The notes under the pieces: model-generated
Databases searched by the model: none
What the model saw: only the letters and a program-made list of their open reading frames with translations
What the model was told of the DNA's origin: nothing
Program-made: the position numbers and the translations under genes
In this document: piece by piece, positions 24,732 through 36,100 of the stretch
Position numbering within the stretch: position 1 is the stretch's first letter
How the letters are laid out: each line of letters begins with the position of its first letter
DNA from: Astropecten irregularis
Lineage: Eukaryota > Echinodermata > Asteroidea > Paxillosida > Astropectinidae
Assembly: GCA_963971285.1 (NCBI GenBank)
Contig: OZ020263.1
Coordinates: 4,216,001 to 4,280,000, forward strand
Direction of reading: 5' to 3'
Length of the DNA: 64,000 bases

Positions 24732-27700
24732 TTATGTCTCTGGCGTCCTCTGTTGTCTGGGTTTTTCTTCGCCGATTTCGTCACTCCTGTGTTCCTTCCT
24801 CTCCCAGATCTGTGAATGAAATACACGATGACTATGTTGAGAGTTGTGAGCATGACACCACATCATTCTCGGATTATACAGGCTGCAAACCGTTTGGGGC
24901 TTGCAATATCCAACAGGACTACCGAACGAAGCGTCAATCACTTCAGTATCAGTGCTGGGCTGGTTCTGCGGTCTAATAATTTTTTTCCCACGCACTGAAC
25001 CATCAACAATTTTCAAATGTTTCTGTTGAAGTTCCGCACATATGGTTTCAGGCCTTGAATTTGGTTCTGAAAAGGGCAAGGCCACTTTTCCATTGCAAGG
25101 GGCACTTACATTGGAAAATCATAATGTCTATGGAAAACATTTAAAGGGGGCACAAAGGCCAACAACCAGGGCAACGAAGGCCATGGCCTTGTGGCCTCCA
25201 TTAAATTAAAGGCTTGTGGTTTTCTGAATCTGGTGAGTGGTGAAGATTTGGAGAGGCAGCTGTCTACTTGAGATTGAAACTGTTTTATTAGGTCTGTGCT
25301 TTTACCTGTATATATGCCTCGGACAGCGTGATCATCTGTGGTAGAATGTCTGCTACGTGAAGATCCTGAATCTCGTGCCATTTGCCTGTACTCTGGTGAT
25401 ATGAAACAACAGGATTAAATAATACTGTCAGCCCCTGCTCGAAAGTCACTGAAACCAGATATTAAGGGAGTTTACGAAACTCAGGCTCAGGCTCCATTTT
25501 GTGAATCCATTCTAAAGTAACGGGTATCAAAGTAGAATCAAATCCCTGATTTTCAGATGTTCATGAATTTTCTGACACAATCTGTCTGTATAAAACAAAA
25601 TCATAAATAACACTTATACTGTAGCCCCGTCCCCAAAAATTCTCAATTTCATAATCTTTTTTCTTGTGCAGGCTTCTGGTAGATACCAACTTGAAACCTT
25701 TTTTCATCCTTTGAGAAAGATCCTGCAAGGATTGAAACACCAGGCCCTCCTAACTCTGAGCATTTGATATATTTCAGGTCAGTATTTTGGTTGATGAGCA
25801 GTTTGCAGCAGTTTATTTCCTTGTATTGGAACTAACTTTGTGTAATACGTGGACTTTGTAGATTCCTTTTCCTGGACCCGGTTCCCCGTCATGTACGATG
25901 TTGGCTATCAGGTCGTAGTTGGCAGAAGGGTTTCTCTTGCGGGCTTCCGGATCGTTGCAGAGGTACTCCGTGAAGTCCATGTTCCTGAGGGGACGAAAGG
26001 TCGATTTCGGTTAATTTTACAGCCTGGTTTCTTGAGTCAACTGTGGATGCTACAGCCGTTTCTCAGGTTGCAGCATTGCTAATGTTGTACGTATCTTAAA
26101 TGATCCTTGGGATATAGCGGTGTGCGAGTGGTTTCATGGCTTCTGACAGCCAAACGAACAAAGATAATTGAGTATTTTAGACACCACCAACTTTAAGGCT
26201 GGATAGCTCAGTTGGTAGAGCGTCAGTACAGTGTTCTGGGACTCGCAGGTTCGAATCCCGCTCAACTAAATTCTTCTTTCAGTTTCTTAAAGATCCTTCT
26301 TAACCATCAATAACCACAACACACCCTTAATGTGGTGCACCTTCGAGGAAAAAGTACAAATGTTTAAATCGCATTGCTATAGCAGCTCTCAATGAATTTC
26401 AAAACTCAAGGTATTTTGGGGAAAAACCCAGACTCACTTGACGGGAAAATTTACGATGGTCCTGTTCTTCTCGGTGAAGAAAAGATTCTTGTTGAAACGC
26501 TTCATGCAGAGGATGAGATACGGTGGCAGTCTGGTCAGCTGGAAGCGTTTGATGGTCGAGTCCTTGTATGTCTTGTATTCCTGTGGCGTGACATGGAGGT
26601 GAAGTGGAAATGCCTCTTTAATACTCTTGACAGACAGAATTTACTTTCAAATTACACAGAGGAATTGCTGGAATTGCTTTTGCTGGGTTTATGGCTACAG
26701 AATGTTTCATGTTTGTATCCTGAGATACCCAACCGACACAGCTTTTGCTGGTTTATGGCTACAGAATGTTTTATGTTTGTATGCCGAGGTATCAAACGAA
26801 CACAGCTTTTGCTGGGTTAATGGCTACAGAATGTTTCATGTTTGTATGCCGAGGTATCAAACGAACACAGCTTTTGCTGGGATTATGGCTACAGAATGTT
26901 TCATGTTTGTATGCTGAGATACCCAACAGACACAGCTTTTGCTAGGTTTATGGCTACAGAATGTTTCATGTTTGTATGCTGAGATACCCAACCAACACAG
27001 CTTTTGCTGGTTTATGGCTACAGAATGTTTCATGTTTGTATGCTGAGATACCCAACCGACACAGCTTTTGCTGGGTTTACGGCTACAGAATGTTTCATGT
27101 TTGTATGCTGAGATACCCAACCGACACGGCTTTTGCTGGGTTTACGGCTACAGAATGTTTCATGTTTGTATGCTGAGATACACAACCGACACAGCTTTTG
27201 CTGGGTTTATGGCTACAGAATGTTTCATGTTTGTATGCTGAAGTACCCAATTGAAACAACTTTTACTGGGTTTATGGCAACAGAAAGTTTCATGTTTGCA
27301 CGCCGAGGTACCCAACCGACACGACTTTTGCTGGATTAATGGCTACAGAATGTTGACCTCTAAGGAAAGAGTTGTGCCCCCCCCCCCACCTTTTCTGTGG
27401 TGCCGTCAAACTTGGCCATGAGGGAGGACAGTGGGATCTGCGGAATGATGTTCTGCTCAAACTCGTCCTTGAAGAGGGGCGCCTGGGGGATGTCCAGCGT
27501 CAGATACAGGAACGGGGTCTCTGTGGTGGTCTCTGTTAGAAAACGGCACGTGAACAAAATGGAATTACTCCAGAGCGTAAATAACCACCAGATGAGTAGA
27601 TAACAACAGTGGCTGACTTATCGAATAAATATGCGTCTGAAATGATCCGTATTGGACCCTCTTTGAACTCCCCAAGAGGGATTCGAACTACCGGACTCAA

Positions 27701-30700
27701 TTTCCAACCTTTGTACTCGTCCGAGTTGAGCAATTCTTCCTTCTCCTTGTCTGGTATGTCCATGGGTATGACCTTCTTGGTGAAAACCTTCATTCTTCCC
27801 TGGAATGTGGAGTACACGACGCTGCTTTGGGACTTCCTGGATCCTCCGAGCGAGGCATGGAGAGCATTTAGAAACCAGGATAGAAATTCTACCGGGTCAC
27901 CTGTTTGACAATTTCAAAGAATATCGTCGTTATTTTGCCAACATTTTCCAATTTATGTGGCATCTTGGCATGGTATTTTCCATACGAGGCCTTAAATTCT
28001 CACGGAAACTTCAAAATTGCTGCACGGATATCTACCAAATTCTACTGGTAGAATACAAGCAAATGAAAGGTTTCTGATTTTGTTCGTGGATTTTGTAAGA
28101 TTTGTAAACTGGGTCCACTCCAGGGAGGAGAGACCAGTTTGGGGTCGGCGTCTAAAAAGGAGGATTTAAATGACTAGTCAACCGTCACAGTTTTATTAAC
28201 AATTCTTAATTTATTGTCCAGCCTCCTCACCCATCTTCCATTTCCAGGAATGTATTCCCTAACCAATTGATGTTTCATTTCAGGCTATGTAAGATGACCA
28301 GGAGTCGATTTCGCCAAGTGCTAAAGACCCAACCTTAAGATGCAAATCTATCGTTCTGCTTAAGCAAAGTGTGATATCACTACATGGTAATATTTATAGT
28401 AACTCGTAGTTAAGACTAATCTTAGTGCTTCATGAAATAAGCCTCAGAGCACAGGAAGTAAAGATGGATGCCCATAATCATGATAATAGAGTAAATTTGT
28501 CGTTTGTCCCCCTAACCCTGTTCGGTGATCTGAAATCCCTTTTTGCTGCACAGCACCACGGACTGCAGCATCTCATGGGGGCTGACGTGAGCTTTGAAGT
28601 TCCGGGGATTCCACATCTTGCGCATGAGCTCCCCGAACCGCTGCGACAACAGACACATGATGTCGCCGGGCGGAAGCTTGATGTCGATGTAGTTCTTCTC
28701 CTCCAGAAAGTAGTTCCGGAGGGGGACGATGTGGGCTAAGGCCTGTCAGTGGAAGGGAACAGGCAAACAACTTTCATTGACAATAGACTTCCCAAAGTTT
28801 GAACTAATAGCCCTTATGGTGACCCCACTGCTTAAAAAATAATTAACATTCAGCATCTCTAAATTCTAAACTCGGTAGCCTCTGTAGGTCAATATATGAA
28901 ATTATATATTACCAAATAAGCAATGCTTTATATCCTTTTAAAGTCAAATATTAAAAATCAGGGGCCGATTTCACTAACATGACTCAACACTTTGCGATCA
29001 TCGCTAAGCCCAAATCCATCGCTAAACAAAAAACTGCTACACAAAGTAGCGATCGATTTTCTGTTAAGCCATAGATTTGGGCTTTAGCGATGATCGCAAA
29101 GCGTTAGTGAAATCAGCCCCAGTTTTTCAGATACGATGATTTAACTTCAGACTTGCAAGACAGAAAGTGTATCAAAGTAAAAAAGGATGAATAAGTGCAT
29201 TCCTGGTCTTACGTGCAGCAGTACATTACAGTAGTCATTGGCTTTGATGTTGTTGAGGCCCACTATGCCTGGGAGGTACATGGTTTTGTCGTAGGCTCTA
29301 GACAGCTTGGTGTTGCGGTCCAAGTTTGCAATGTGGTCCTTTGCGAAGGTCGGTTTCAGCACGTACTGAAGAGTGAAACACAAGTATGTTAGAGCGAGGG
29401 CGATATTATTTGATGGTGTTGTTTTGATGTTCAAATATTATTAACGCGTAAGTGATTATTTCTCTACCTACTCATTCAGTTTTTATTCAATGTGATCAGA
29501 ATTTGAGCAAATCAAACTAACATACGATTCATAATTTCAGCACATTTGCCCTCACTTTAAACTAGCCATTATGATGCACAATTTGTAATTAACTCCACCC
29601 CACTTTGTTTCTTTGAGGGATTACATTGTTCTCGCACTAATTTAACCCAAAGAATCTGGTACACAACACAACAGCTACACATGCACCCTGTATTGCCACC
29701 AAATCCTGTCTCAATATGTTTCACTGGAGGACAATGCAGGAGTCCAGGAGAGGTGCAACACTCGGGCCCTTCTCAAAGCTTGGCTCTGGCTCGGGCTCTG
29801 GCTCCAGCTTCGTCTCTGTCATGCTGAAAATATAGGTTGTGGTTTTTCAATGAAGCTGAAGCTCTGTATTTCTTTTTCAAACCAGAGAATCTACTTCTGA
29901 ACCACAGCCAAAAGCCTCTTATTTGATACCCGTTATTTTAGAATGGATTCACCAAATGGAGCCGGAGCCTGAGCCTGAGCCGAGGTTTGGGAAAGGCCTC
30001 TTGAGTGAAAATATATTTCAAAGGGTGCCCTCATTTGCTACTGCACATAATACAAACCTTGCCTAATGAACTATCAACCTAGGCCCGATTTCACTAACAC
30101 TTTGCGATCATCGCTAAAGCCCAAATCCATCGCTAAAATAGAAAATCAATCGCTACTTTGTGAATGGATTTAGGGCTTTAGTGAAATCGGACCCTGGTTT
30201 GATATGACAGCCACCAATGTACGATAACTAACCGTGATGTCCTCCAAAGAGGAATCAATGATCTCATAATTATCCGGGAGGCAGTAGAACTTGAGGGTGT
30301 GTAGATTCAGAAACACGTGATGGTTGATCTGGACGCTGTGGGTGTAGGCATGGGACTTCCGACCTCTCCCTGCAAAAGATAAATGACAAACGATGGCGAG
30401 AAACATCAAACGGTTTCATACAGAAGCCTTTTCTGTGCAATCTGTAGCTAGTGTCATATGTCTGATAAAGCCAACTGAACCATTTTGTCAAAAAGTTGTG
30501 CAACATGATTGTACAATGAATCTTTTGGTAAAGGGCAAACATTTTCAACAGGACAACATTTTACAAAAAAGTCTGATCCTAAATCCAACCAAGTACCAGG
30601 GCTGAAAATAAGGTTTGGTGAGGGCAAGGCCAATTTTCCATTGCAAGGGGCACTTCCATTGGAAAATCATAATGTCTTTGGAAACATTTGAAGGGGCACC

Positions 30701-32854
30701 AAGGCCAAGAACCAGGGCAACGAAGGTCGTGGCCTCTGTTTATTCCCAGGCTTGAATTACAAATTGGCCCAAATTTCAAACTCTGCAAAGTTTTGAATGA
30801 CTTTGCAAAGTAGGGCTCAGGCACTGTATCTTTATAAGAGGCTTGCCAGCCCAACTTTGTCCAAAGAACGCACACGTACACCACTGCACTGTTCGATTTT
30901 CTCAGATTCAGGAAGGTTCTTAGTCAAGAGTGACTCGGGGCGAGGGGTATATATCCCGAAGGTCCAAAGAAAGAATAATTATGACAAGCTTGTCAAGGTA
31001 AGTTACAAATATTAAATTGTACAGTCTTCCTACACTCACCCTGAAAGTATTTGCCACACACAAGGCATGCATACACATTGAGATGCGACAGGGAAACTGA
31101 GCATAACTTCTCAAAGTCAAAATCCAGCACACTCCTGAAATAACAAGAGAAAGTAGTCAAAGATTAATTTCTGAATAATTATTGACAATAAACTCATTCA
31201 TTACCTTGTTCATGCAATATCTTGTTTGGATTCTTATAACTTAAGTCATACAAAAACAATCGGATAAAGACGGGCTTGTTTTTTATAGGAAGTGTAGGGC
31301 CTATATTTTGCCAGCACCATCATGCATTCTCTATAGGTTATTTTGCCGGAGTTGCGTTCTTATACTGCAATTTAGCCAATGGGAACGGCAAAACAGTGTT
31401 TGTAGGAAGATTGCCAGAGCTGGCAAAATATAGTCTTTTGTATATCAATTTAGGGCCTAATCTATATTTTACAATAAGCGGCGTACTAGCACGAACAGTG
31501 ATCAGTTCAGACGAATTTTCTTCTGTTTTCCCCCCGCCATACCTGTTGATTGTGTCAAGGTACGGGCAGCTTCTGCTCTTGTCAATCTTAGGGTCCTTTA
31601 CTGGAGCTGAGAAAAGGACACACCATACATAGGTTTACAACCACCATTTATAAATTATAGGCTAACCGCTATGTCTCAGCAGCCAGTGATATGACCTCCC
31701 TAGGCTATTTTCTGATATCTTTGCTCAGTCAGGGTATGCTTGGATGTTCAGACAAATTTCACAACATTTACGTGCAGTTAGGCCATACCGAGTACCGGTT
31801 AGTTGGGGATTGTGGATTAACGGGTCCTAAAACTATAAAGGAAAGGAAACTACTATTTGAAAAGTAACTTACCTACGTATACTTTGTTGGTCTCCTCCTC
31901 TATATTACCAAGCTTAAATTTTTGGAAAGAGGGCAGGGCTTTGATTTTTGAGGTAAATTATGGGGTAAAAACGGTAACCAAGATTGTAACATTTCACCGC
32001 CGCACGGACGGCCGCAGACGAGAATAGTCTGGTTTCCACTCTGACATTTTGAGGACTCTTGGTCTGTTGGGTCTGGGCACTAGACTAACATGACTAACCA
32101 GACCAGACAAAATGGCCTCACGCGATTAGACGGTCTGTTTTAAAGTTTACAAGAAGCGCGTAAGAAAATTGAATTTTAACCCTGAAATGTTTAACAAATT
32201 TCTTCAATGTAGGCTTTTAAGGACCCAGGAACATTTGCTGAAAGTCAAAAGTATCATTTTTGAGGAGTAGAAGTTAGTTCAGAGCCAAAAAAATCAATGT
32301 GTTTTGGGATCCCGTTAACCCACAATCGCCGGTTAGTTAATTGGGCAACGTCCGACTTGTTTGTCCAAACATCTGAATGTGACGTAGCGAGCGTGGAGCC
32401 CTATTCAATCACTTGTTGATCAAGCGGGGTTCCTGAAGTTTAGTACACTCAGGTAAGGTTAAGTACACTAACTAACGTTAAGCTTAGCTGGTACCCAGCT
32501 TCTACTCAGCTAGAAGTTAGGTGACGTAGAAGCTGGATACCAGCTAACCTGAGTGTACTAAACTTCAGGAACCCCGGGCCCCGATTAAGCCTTACAGTTT
32601 CAGTTATCACCACAATTAAAATTTATCACGCATTAGATGCAACATAAAACTGCCATTATTAACAACACTAAACAACGATCGCAAAACATGGAAAAATAAT
32701 TGATTGGGAAATTACAAAGTATTAACTCTCATTCATGGTTAAATAATTAATCGTGATGAATGCACGAATTCTGCGATTTACCAAATTCATCGTCGCTATC
32801 TGAGAAATCATCGGGAACATCGACAAGTTTTCGTTTGACTCCTGCAACCGCCAT
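24732..32854 (-). CDS. USP39: USP39 / SAD1 homologue, tri-snRNP-associated protein 2
   Basis: Twelve coding exons on the minus strand, in transcript order: 32782-32854, 31543-31606, 31040-31134, 30233-30369, 29213-29365, 28517-28742, 27709-27900, 27390-27532, 26438-26580, 25837-25984, 25306-25392, 24732-24809. All phases join, giving about 512 aa. The N-terminus (MAVAGVKRKL...) is short and acidic (DDFSDSDDEF). A ZnF-UBP domain follows: CPYLDTINRSVLDFDF, YACLVCGKYFQGRG, KSHAYTHSVQINHHV. The USP-like fold follows with LPGIVGLNNIKANDY, GDIM..L.QRFGELMRK, FLSWFLNALH and TEYL...YDLIANIVHDG, then GKWHEIQDLHVADILPQMIT. The catalytic cysteine position is aspartate (KAND-Y), as known for USP39, so it should lack peptidase activity. 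The family acts in assembly of the U4/U6.U5 tri-snRNP in the nucleus. Human USP39 has a longer N-terminal RS-like part. Confidence 0.95.
25060..25205. repeat. Dispersed repeat GGCAAGGCC...CCATTGCAAGGGGCAC, copy 1
   Basis: Shared blocks 'ttttccattgcaaggggcac', 'ttggaaaatcataatgtc' and 'accagggcaacgaagg' occur again at 30598-30745 and 35548-35712, and in degenerate form near 39100-39175. Lies in the last USP39 intron. Confidence 0.75.
26150..26290 (+). mobile_element. tRNA-derived SINE
   Basis: Contains an A-box-like TAGCTCAGTTGGTAGAGCG and a B-box GGTTCGAATCC, preceded by 'aacgaacaaagataattgag' as in the copy at 46545. The tRNA-like part would not fold cleanly and sits in a dispersed longer repeat, so it is a SINE rather than a working tRNA. 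Confidence 0.75.
26688..27353. repeat. About 64-bp tandem repeat, roughly 10-11 copies
   Basis: Unit: 'ggctacagaatgtttcatgtttgtatgctgagatacccaaccgacacagcttttgctgggttta'-type DNA repeats every 63-65 bp. The units are very similar in the centre and drift at the right end. It fills the USP39 intron between 26580 and 27390. Confidence 0.95.
28961..29121. repeat. GGGGCCGATTTCACTAAC foldback (family C), copy 2
   Basis: Arms 'ggggccgatttcactaac...ctttgcgatcatcgctaagcccaaatcc' and 'gggctttagcgatgatcgcaaagcgttagtgaaatcagcccc'. Near-perfect hairpin in a USP39 intron. Confidence 0.9.
29765..30002. repeat. GGCTCTGGCTCGGGCTC foldback (GCCTGAG family)
   Basis: 'tctcaaagcttggctctggctcgggctc' pairs with 'gagcctgagcctgagccgaggtttggga'. 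The interior 'gtggtttttcaatgaagctgaagctctg' and 'gaatggattcaccaaatgga' are shared with the copies at 35505-35850 and 60530-60775. Confidence 0.75.
30082..30196. repeat. Family C foldback, shorter copy
   Basis: 'gcccgatttcactaacactttgcgatcatcgctaaagcccaaatcc' and the reverse 'ggatttagggctttagtgaaatcggaccc'. It ends about 35 bp from the USP39 exon at 30233-30369, on its intron 4 side. Confidence 0.85.
30598..30745. repeat. Dispersed repeat CCATTGCAAGGGGCAC, copy 2
   Basis: Starts 'agggctgaaaataaggtttggtgagggcaaggcc' and runs to 'aacgaaggtcgtggcctctg'. Closest to the 35548-35712 copy. Confidence 0.8.
31795..32345. repeat. Foldback repeat with CCGGTTAGTTGGGGATTGTGGATTAACGGG end
   Basis: The left end has an approximate inverse at the right, 'gggatcccgttaacccacaatcgccggtt'. 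The middle ('gaaagagggcagggctttgattttgaggtaaattatggggtaaaa', 'ctagactaacatgactaaccagaccagac') resembles 59165-59490. It fills much of USP39 intron 1. Confidence 0.6.
32426..32575. repeat. 150-bp inverted repeat GGGGTTCCTGAAGTTTAGTACAC
   Basis: The left arm 'ggggttcctgaagtttagtacactcagg' returns inverted as 'cctgagtgtactaaacttcaggaacccc'; inner arms also pair around 'agctggtacccagcttctactcagctagaag'. In USP39 intron 1. Confidence 0.85.
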
Positions 32855-33165
32855 GATTATTTTTAGAATGATGTTTTGTACGTAGAATCAATGCTGTAAA
32901 AGTAGCTCGCGTCGCGGGTCGCAATATTCAGTCCTACAACTGCATGGATTCTGCATTCAAAGCAAATTCCAATTGTACGGCTATGGCCGGCTACATTTAC
33001 ACACGTGTCTAAGGTAGCGGCTTCAGCCACGTCCTATTGAAACGTGTGCAGTTGAAAAGACGTAGCCAAATAATTGTGACACGCCAGCAATGAAAGGTCA
33101 AAGGTGAAATAAAGTCCTTGCTTCAGAAAAGCCAGCTCAGCTCAGCTACCCAGGAACGTGGCAAA
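32855..33165. promoter_or_regulatory. Probable bidirectional promoter of USP39 and MTHFD2
   Basis: The start codons of USP39 (minus, 32854) and MTHFD2 (plus, 33166) are only 311 bp apart and point away from each other. The gap must hold both 5' UTRs and both promoters. No TATA box is evident, as is usual for housekeeping pairs. Co-regulation is inference. Confidence 0.65.
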
Positions 33166-36100
33166 ATGTCGGTTTTGAGACCATGTTTGAGGCCATTCCT
33201 CTCAAAACCCGAAGTATTTGCATCCGTTATTACCTCAGGATTCCACAGAAGTGCGATTAAGTGAGTAGACTCATGGGTGTTATTGTTTAAATTATGCCTA
33301 ACGACTTCGCCTTAGGCAAAATTAAGCCAAAAAGTTATTTTGCCATTTTTGGAACTTTATTAAATTATTTTCATTGGGTGCATTCGTTTAGCTCCCCCCA
33401 GGTCGGAACCAGTCAACCTCGTCCCCAATTCTCTTGCTTGTTTTGTGCAGTATAGTACGACCATTCCCAGTATTCTGGTAAGGGCTGACCCGTGTACTAC
33501 TACTAGCTAAACGAATGCACCCAATTTAAGGCAGTGTGTATGTTTTGCCGGCGCCGGTGTCATGCCAAAAGGTGTCCGTTGCCAAATAGTGTCCGCTAAT
33601 TAGCATACAGGGATTTGATTGGCTATGCGCCGTTGACGTCACATAATTATGCAAGCTTGCTAAATAGTGTCCGCGCTTAGCGTGCGTCCCATTGAGTCAG
33701 GATGACTCTTCACCTAGCACCCCTCTGGGGGGCTAACCAGAGGTACTTCATAGACCATCGTAAGCTCAATTGTAGAATACCCCGCCACTCACCTCTGTCA
33801 TTAAACCCATGTCATTCTAATCTTAACCGCTCATCAAATAGCCTATGTTTAATTTACGCACAGTCTGGGTCTGCTTTTCAGTGGCGGGGTATTCTGCAAA
33901 TTGCAAATAGCGAGACCGACCATCGACCCCCAAAAATTTTAAAAGGGAGAACACCGACCGTGGACCCCAAAATAAAAAAAAAAAGGAGTTCAATGCCCCT
34001 GTTACTAGTGTTAGGCCTAAGACCTACTGACTACTGAGTACTGGGTTTAATATCCAACAATGCTCTATCCAACATTCCCCCTCTTGGTGAAAATGCTGTT
34101 TGCGATGTTTGCTCTAGTTGCGATGATCGTAACCCTGACCTTGGTCTGTCATGGGGACATGGTCATGGATTCTGTCACCACACACATGATAGTGCATGCT
34201 TTTTAAATTTATTAAAAAAAATTAAAGTTAATCAAACCATTCTGAATGATAGGCCTTCAACTAACAAGACTTTCAACTTCAAGTTAATTGTTGTATACCA
34301 GAGAAATAATAAATATGAAATGAAATAAAAATAAATGAAATAAAACCCCAGTGCATTGTCAATTTTTAGCCGTGCAGAGATAGTAGACGGGAAGAAGATA
34401 TCCAAGGTAGTACAGGCTGAGGTCGCAGAGGAAGTGAAGGCATGGGTAGCTGCAGGTAACCGTCCACCCCACCTGACTGCTGTCCTGGTAGGAGAAGATC
34501 CGGCCAGTGCTGTCTATGTGCGGAACAAAATGAAGGCAGCACAGGATTGTGGTAAGGATTTGCTTGGGAGACCACCTGCCCTAACCAGACTTGTGTTGTT
34601 TGAGCTTGTATTGGGCAGATTGTATCATGTATAAAAGTTAAATGCCACTAGTTCCAGTCAAAACAGGTATTACTGGTACTTTGTTATGAAATGGTGTCCA
34701 CTTTTTTTCTACTCATATAGGTTTTCCTCCATACCCTTGACTCATCCAATTCATTTTGTTAAAGATACAGTACAGGATTGGTAACATACCCAAACAGAAA
34801 TGTTCACAGATTTACGTATGATTTTCAGGATATGAAGATGGTGCATGTAGAAACATACCGTTAAGATATTTCCGGCAGAAACGGTGTATTTATCCAGAAA
34901 TTAGTCAAACAAAGACCGAAAACAGTTTTGATTTTGTGGTAAGATCAAAACCATTCTTTATGTTTTATTAGAAAAATTGTGTCAGGTTTTTGCTATTTTC
35001 TCGGGACTCTGATGTCCGATTGAGCTCAAATTTTCACAGGTTTATTATTTTATGTTTATGCTGGATCAGTATGAGTGTGAGTGCTGTTCTGTGACCTTTA
35101 CCAATCATGTATTTTACCGTTTAAAAAAATTGCAAATTTGAATAATTTGTTAGTATTGGTTTGAGGAATGACACCCCATCCCTTTCTCGTTGATCTTGCA
35201 CCTCCAGGAATCACCTCCGAGACCATCCGTGAACCGGACACCATGTCAGAGGCAGCCCTCCTCTCCCTGGTCGACCAGCTCAACAAGTCTGATGCCGTGG
35301 ACGGCATCCTCGTCCAGCTGCCCGTCCCGCCCCACATGGACAAGAGGAAGGTCTGCGATGCCGTCTCACCCAACAAGGACGTGGACGGCTTCAACATGGT
35401 GAATGTAGGCAGGCTAGTGCTGGACTTGCCCACGCTGCTGCCTGCCACACCATATGGAGTATGGGAACTCATCAAGAGATCAGGTATGCCATGAGCCCAT
35501 GACCAAGGGGGTTTACGAAATGGAGGCTTAGACTCATTCTTCGGCTCCACCAGGGCTGGAAATAAGGTTTGGTGAGGGCAAGGCCAATTTTCCATTGCAA
35601 GGGGCACTTCCATTGGAAAATCATAATGGAAACATTTGAAGGGGGCACCAAGGCCAAGAACCAGGGCAATGAAGGCCATGGCCTCCTTGGCCTCCGTTTA
35701 TTTCCAGGCTTGCTCCACTTTGTGAATCCATTCTAAAAACAGGTATCAAAATAGAGGCTTTTGCCTGCGTCTTTGAAGTAGTGGTTTGAAAAGGGAAACA
35801 GAGCTTCAGCCTCAATGAAAAACCACAACCTATATTTTCAGCATATGGATGACAGATCTGGGGCCTCCATTTCATAAATGCCCAAGATTCTCAAGATTGG
35901 AATCTCATTGCAATCATATCTGACACAAAGATGTTGTCTGAATATGAAATTATGATTATTTCTTCAGGTGATATTGTCTTATTATTTGAGATGGCTCTTT
36001 GTATTATTTTTTAGGTGTAGAAACTGTGGGAAAGAATGCTGTCGTGATGGGGCGCTCCAAGAATGTAGGTCTCCCCTTAGCTCTACTCTTAGCTGCAGAT

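Noticed and set aside
26199..26270. Functional tRNA gene
   Set aside because: A and B boxes are present but the arms do not pair well, and the same head plus tail occurs about nine times as a dispersed SINE.
26627..27339. Frames through the 64-bp tandem array, and the idea of a CRISPR array
   Set aside because: Whole units repeat without unique spacers, in an intron of an animal gene. The frames shift between units because the unit length varies.
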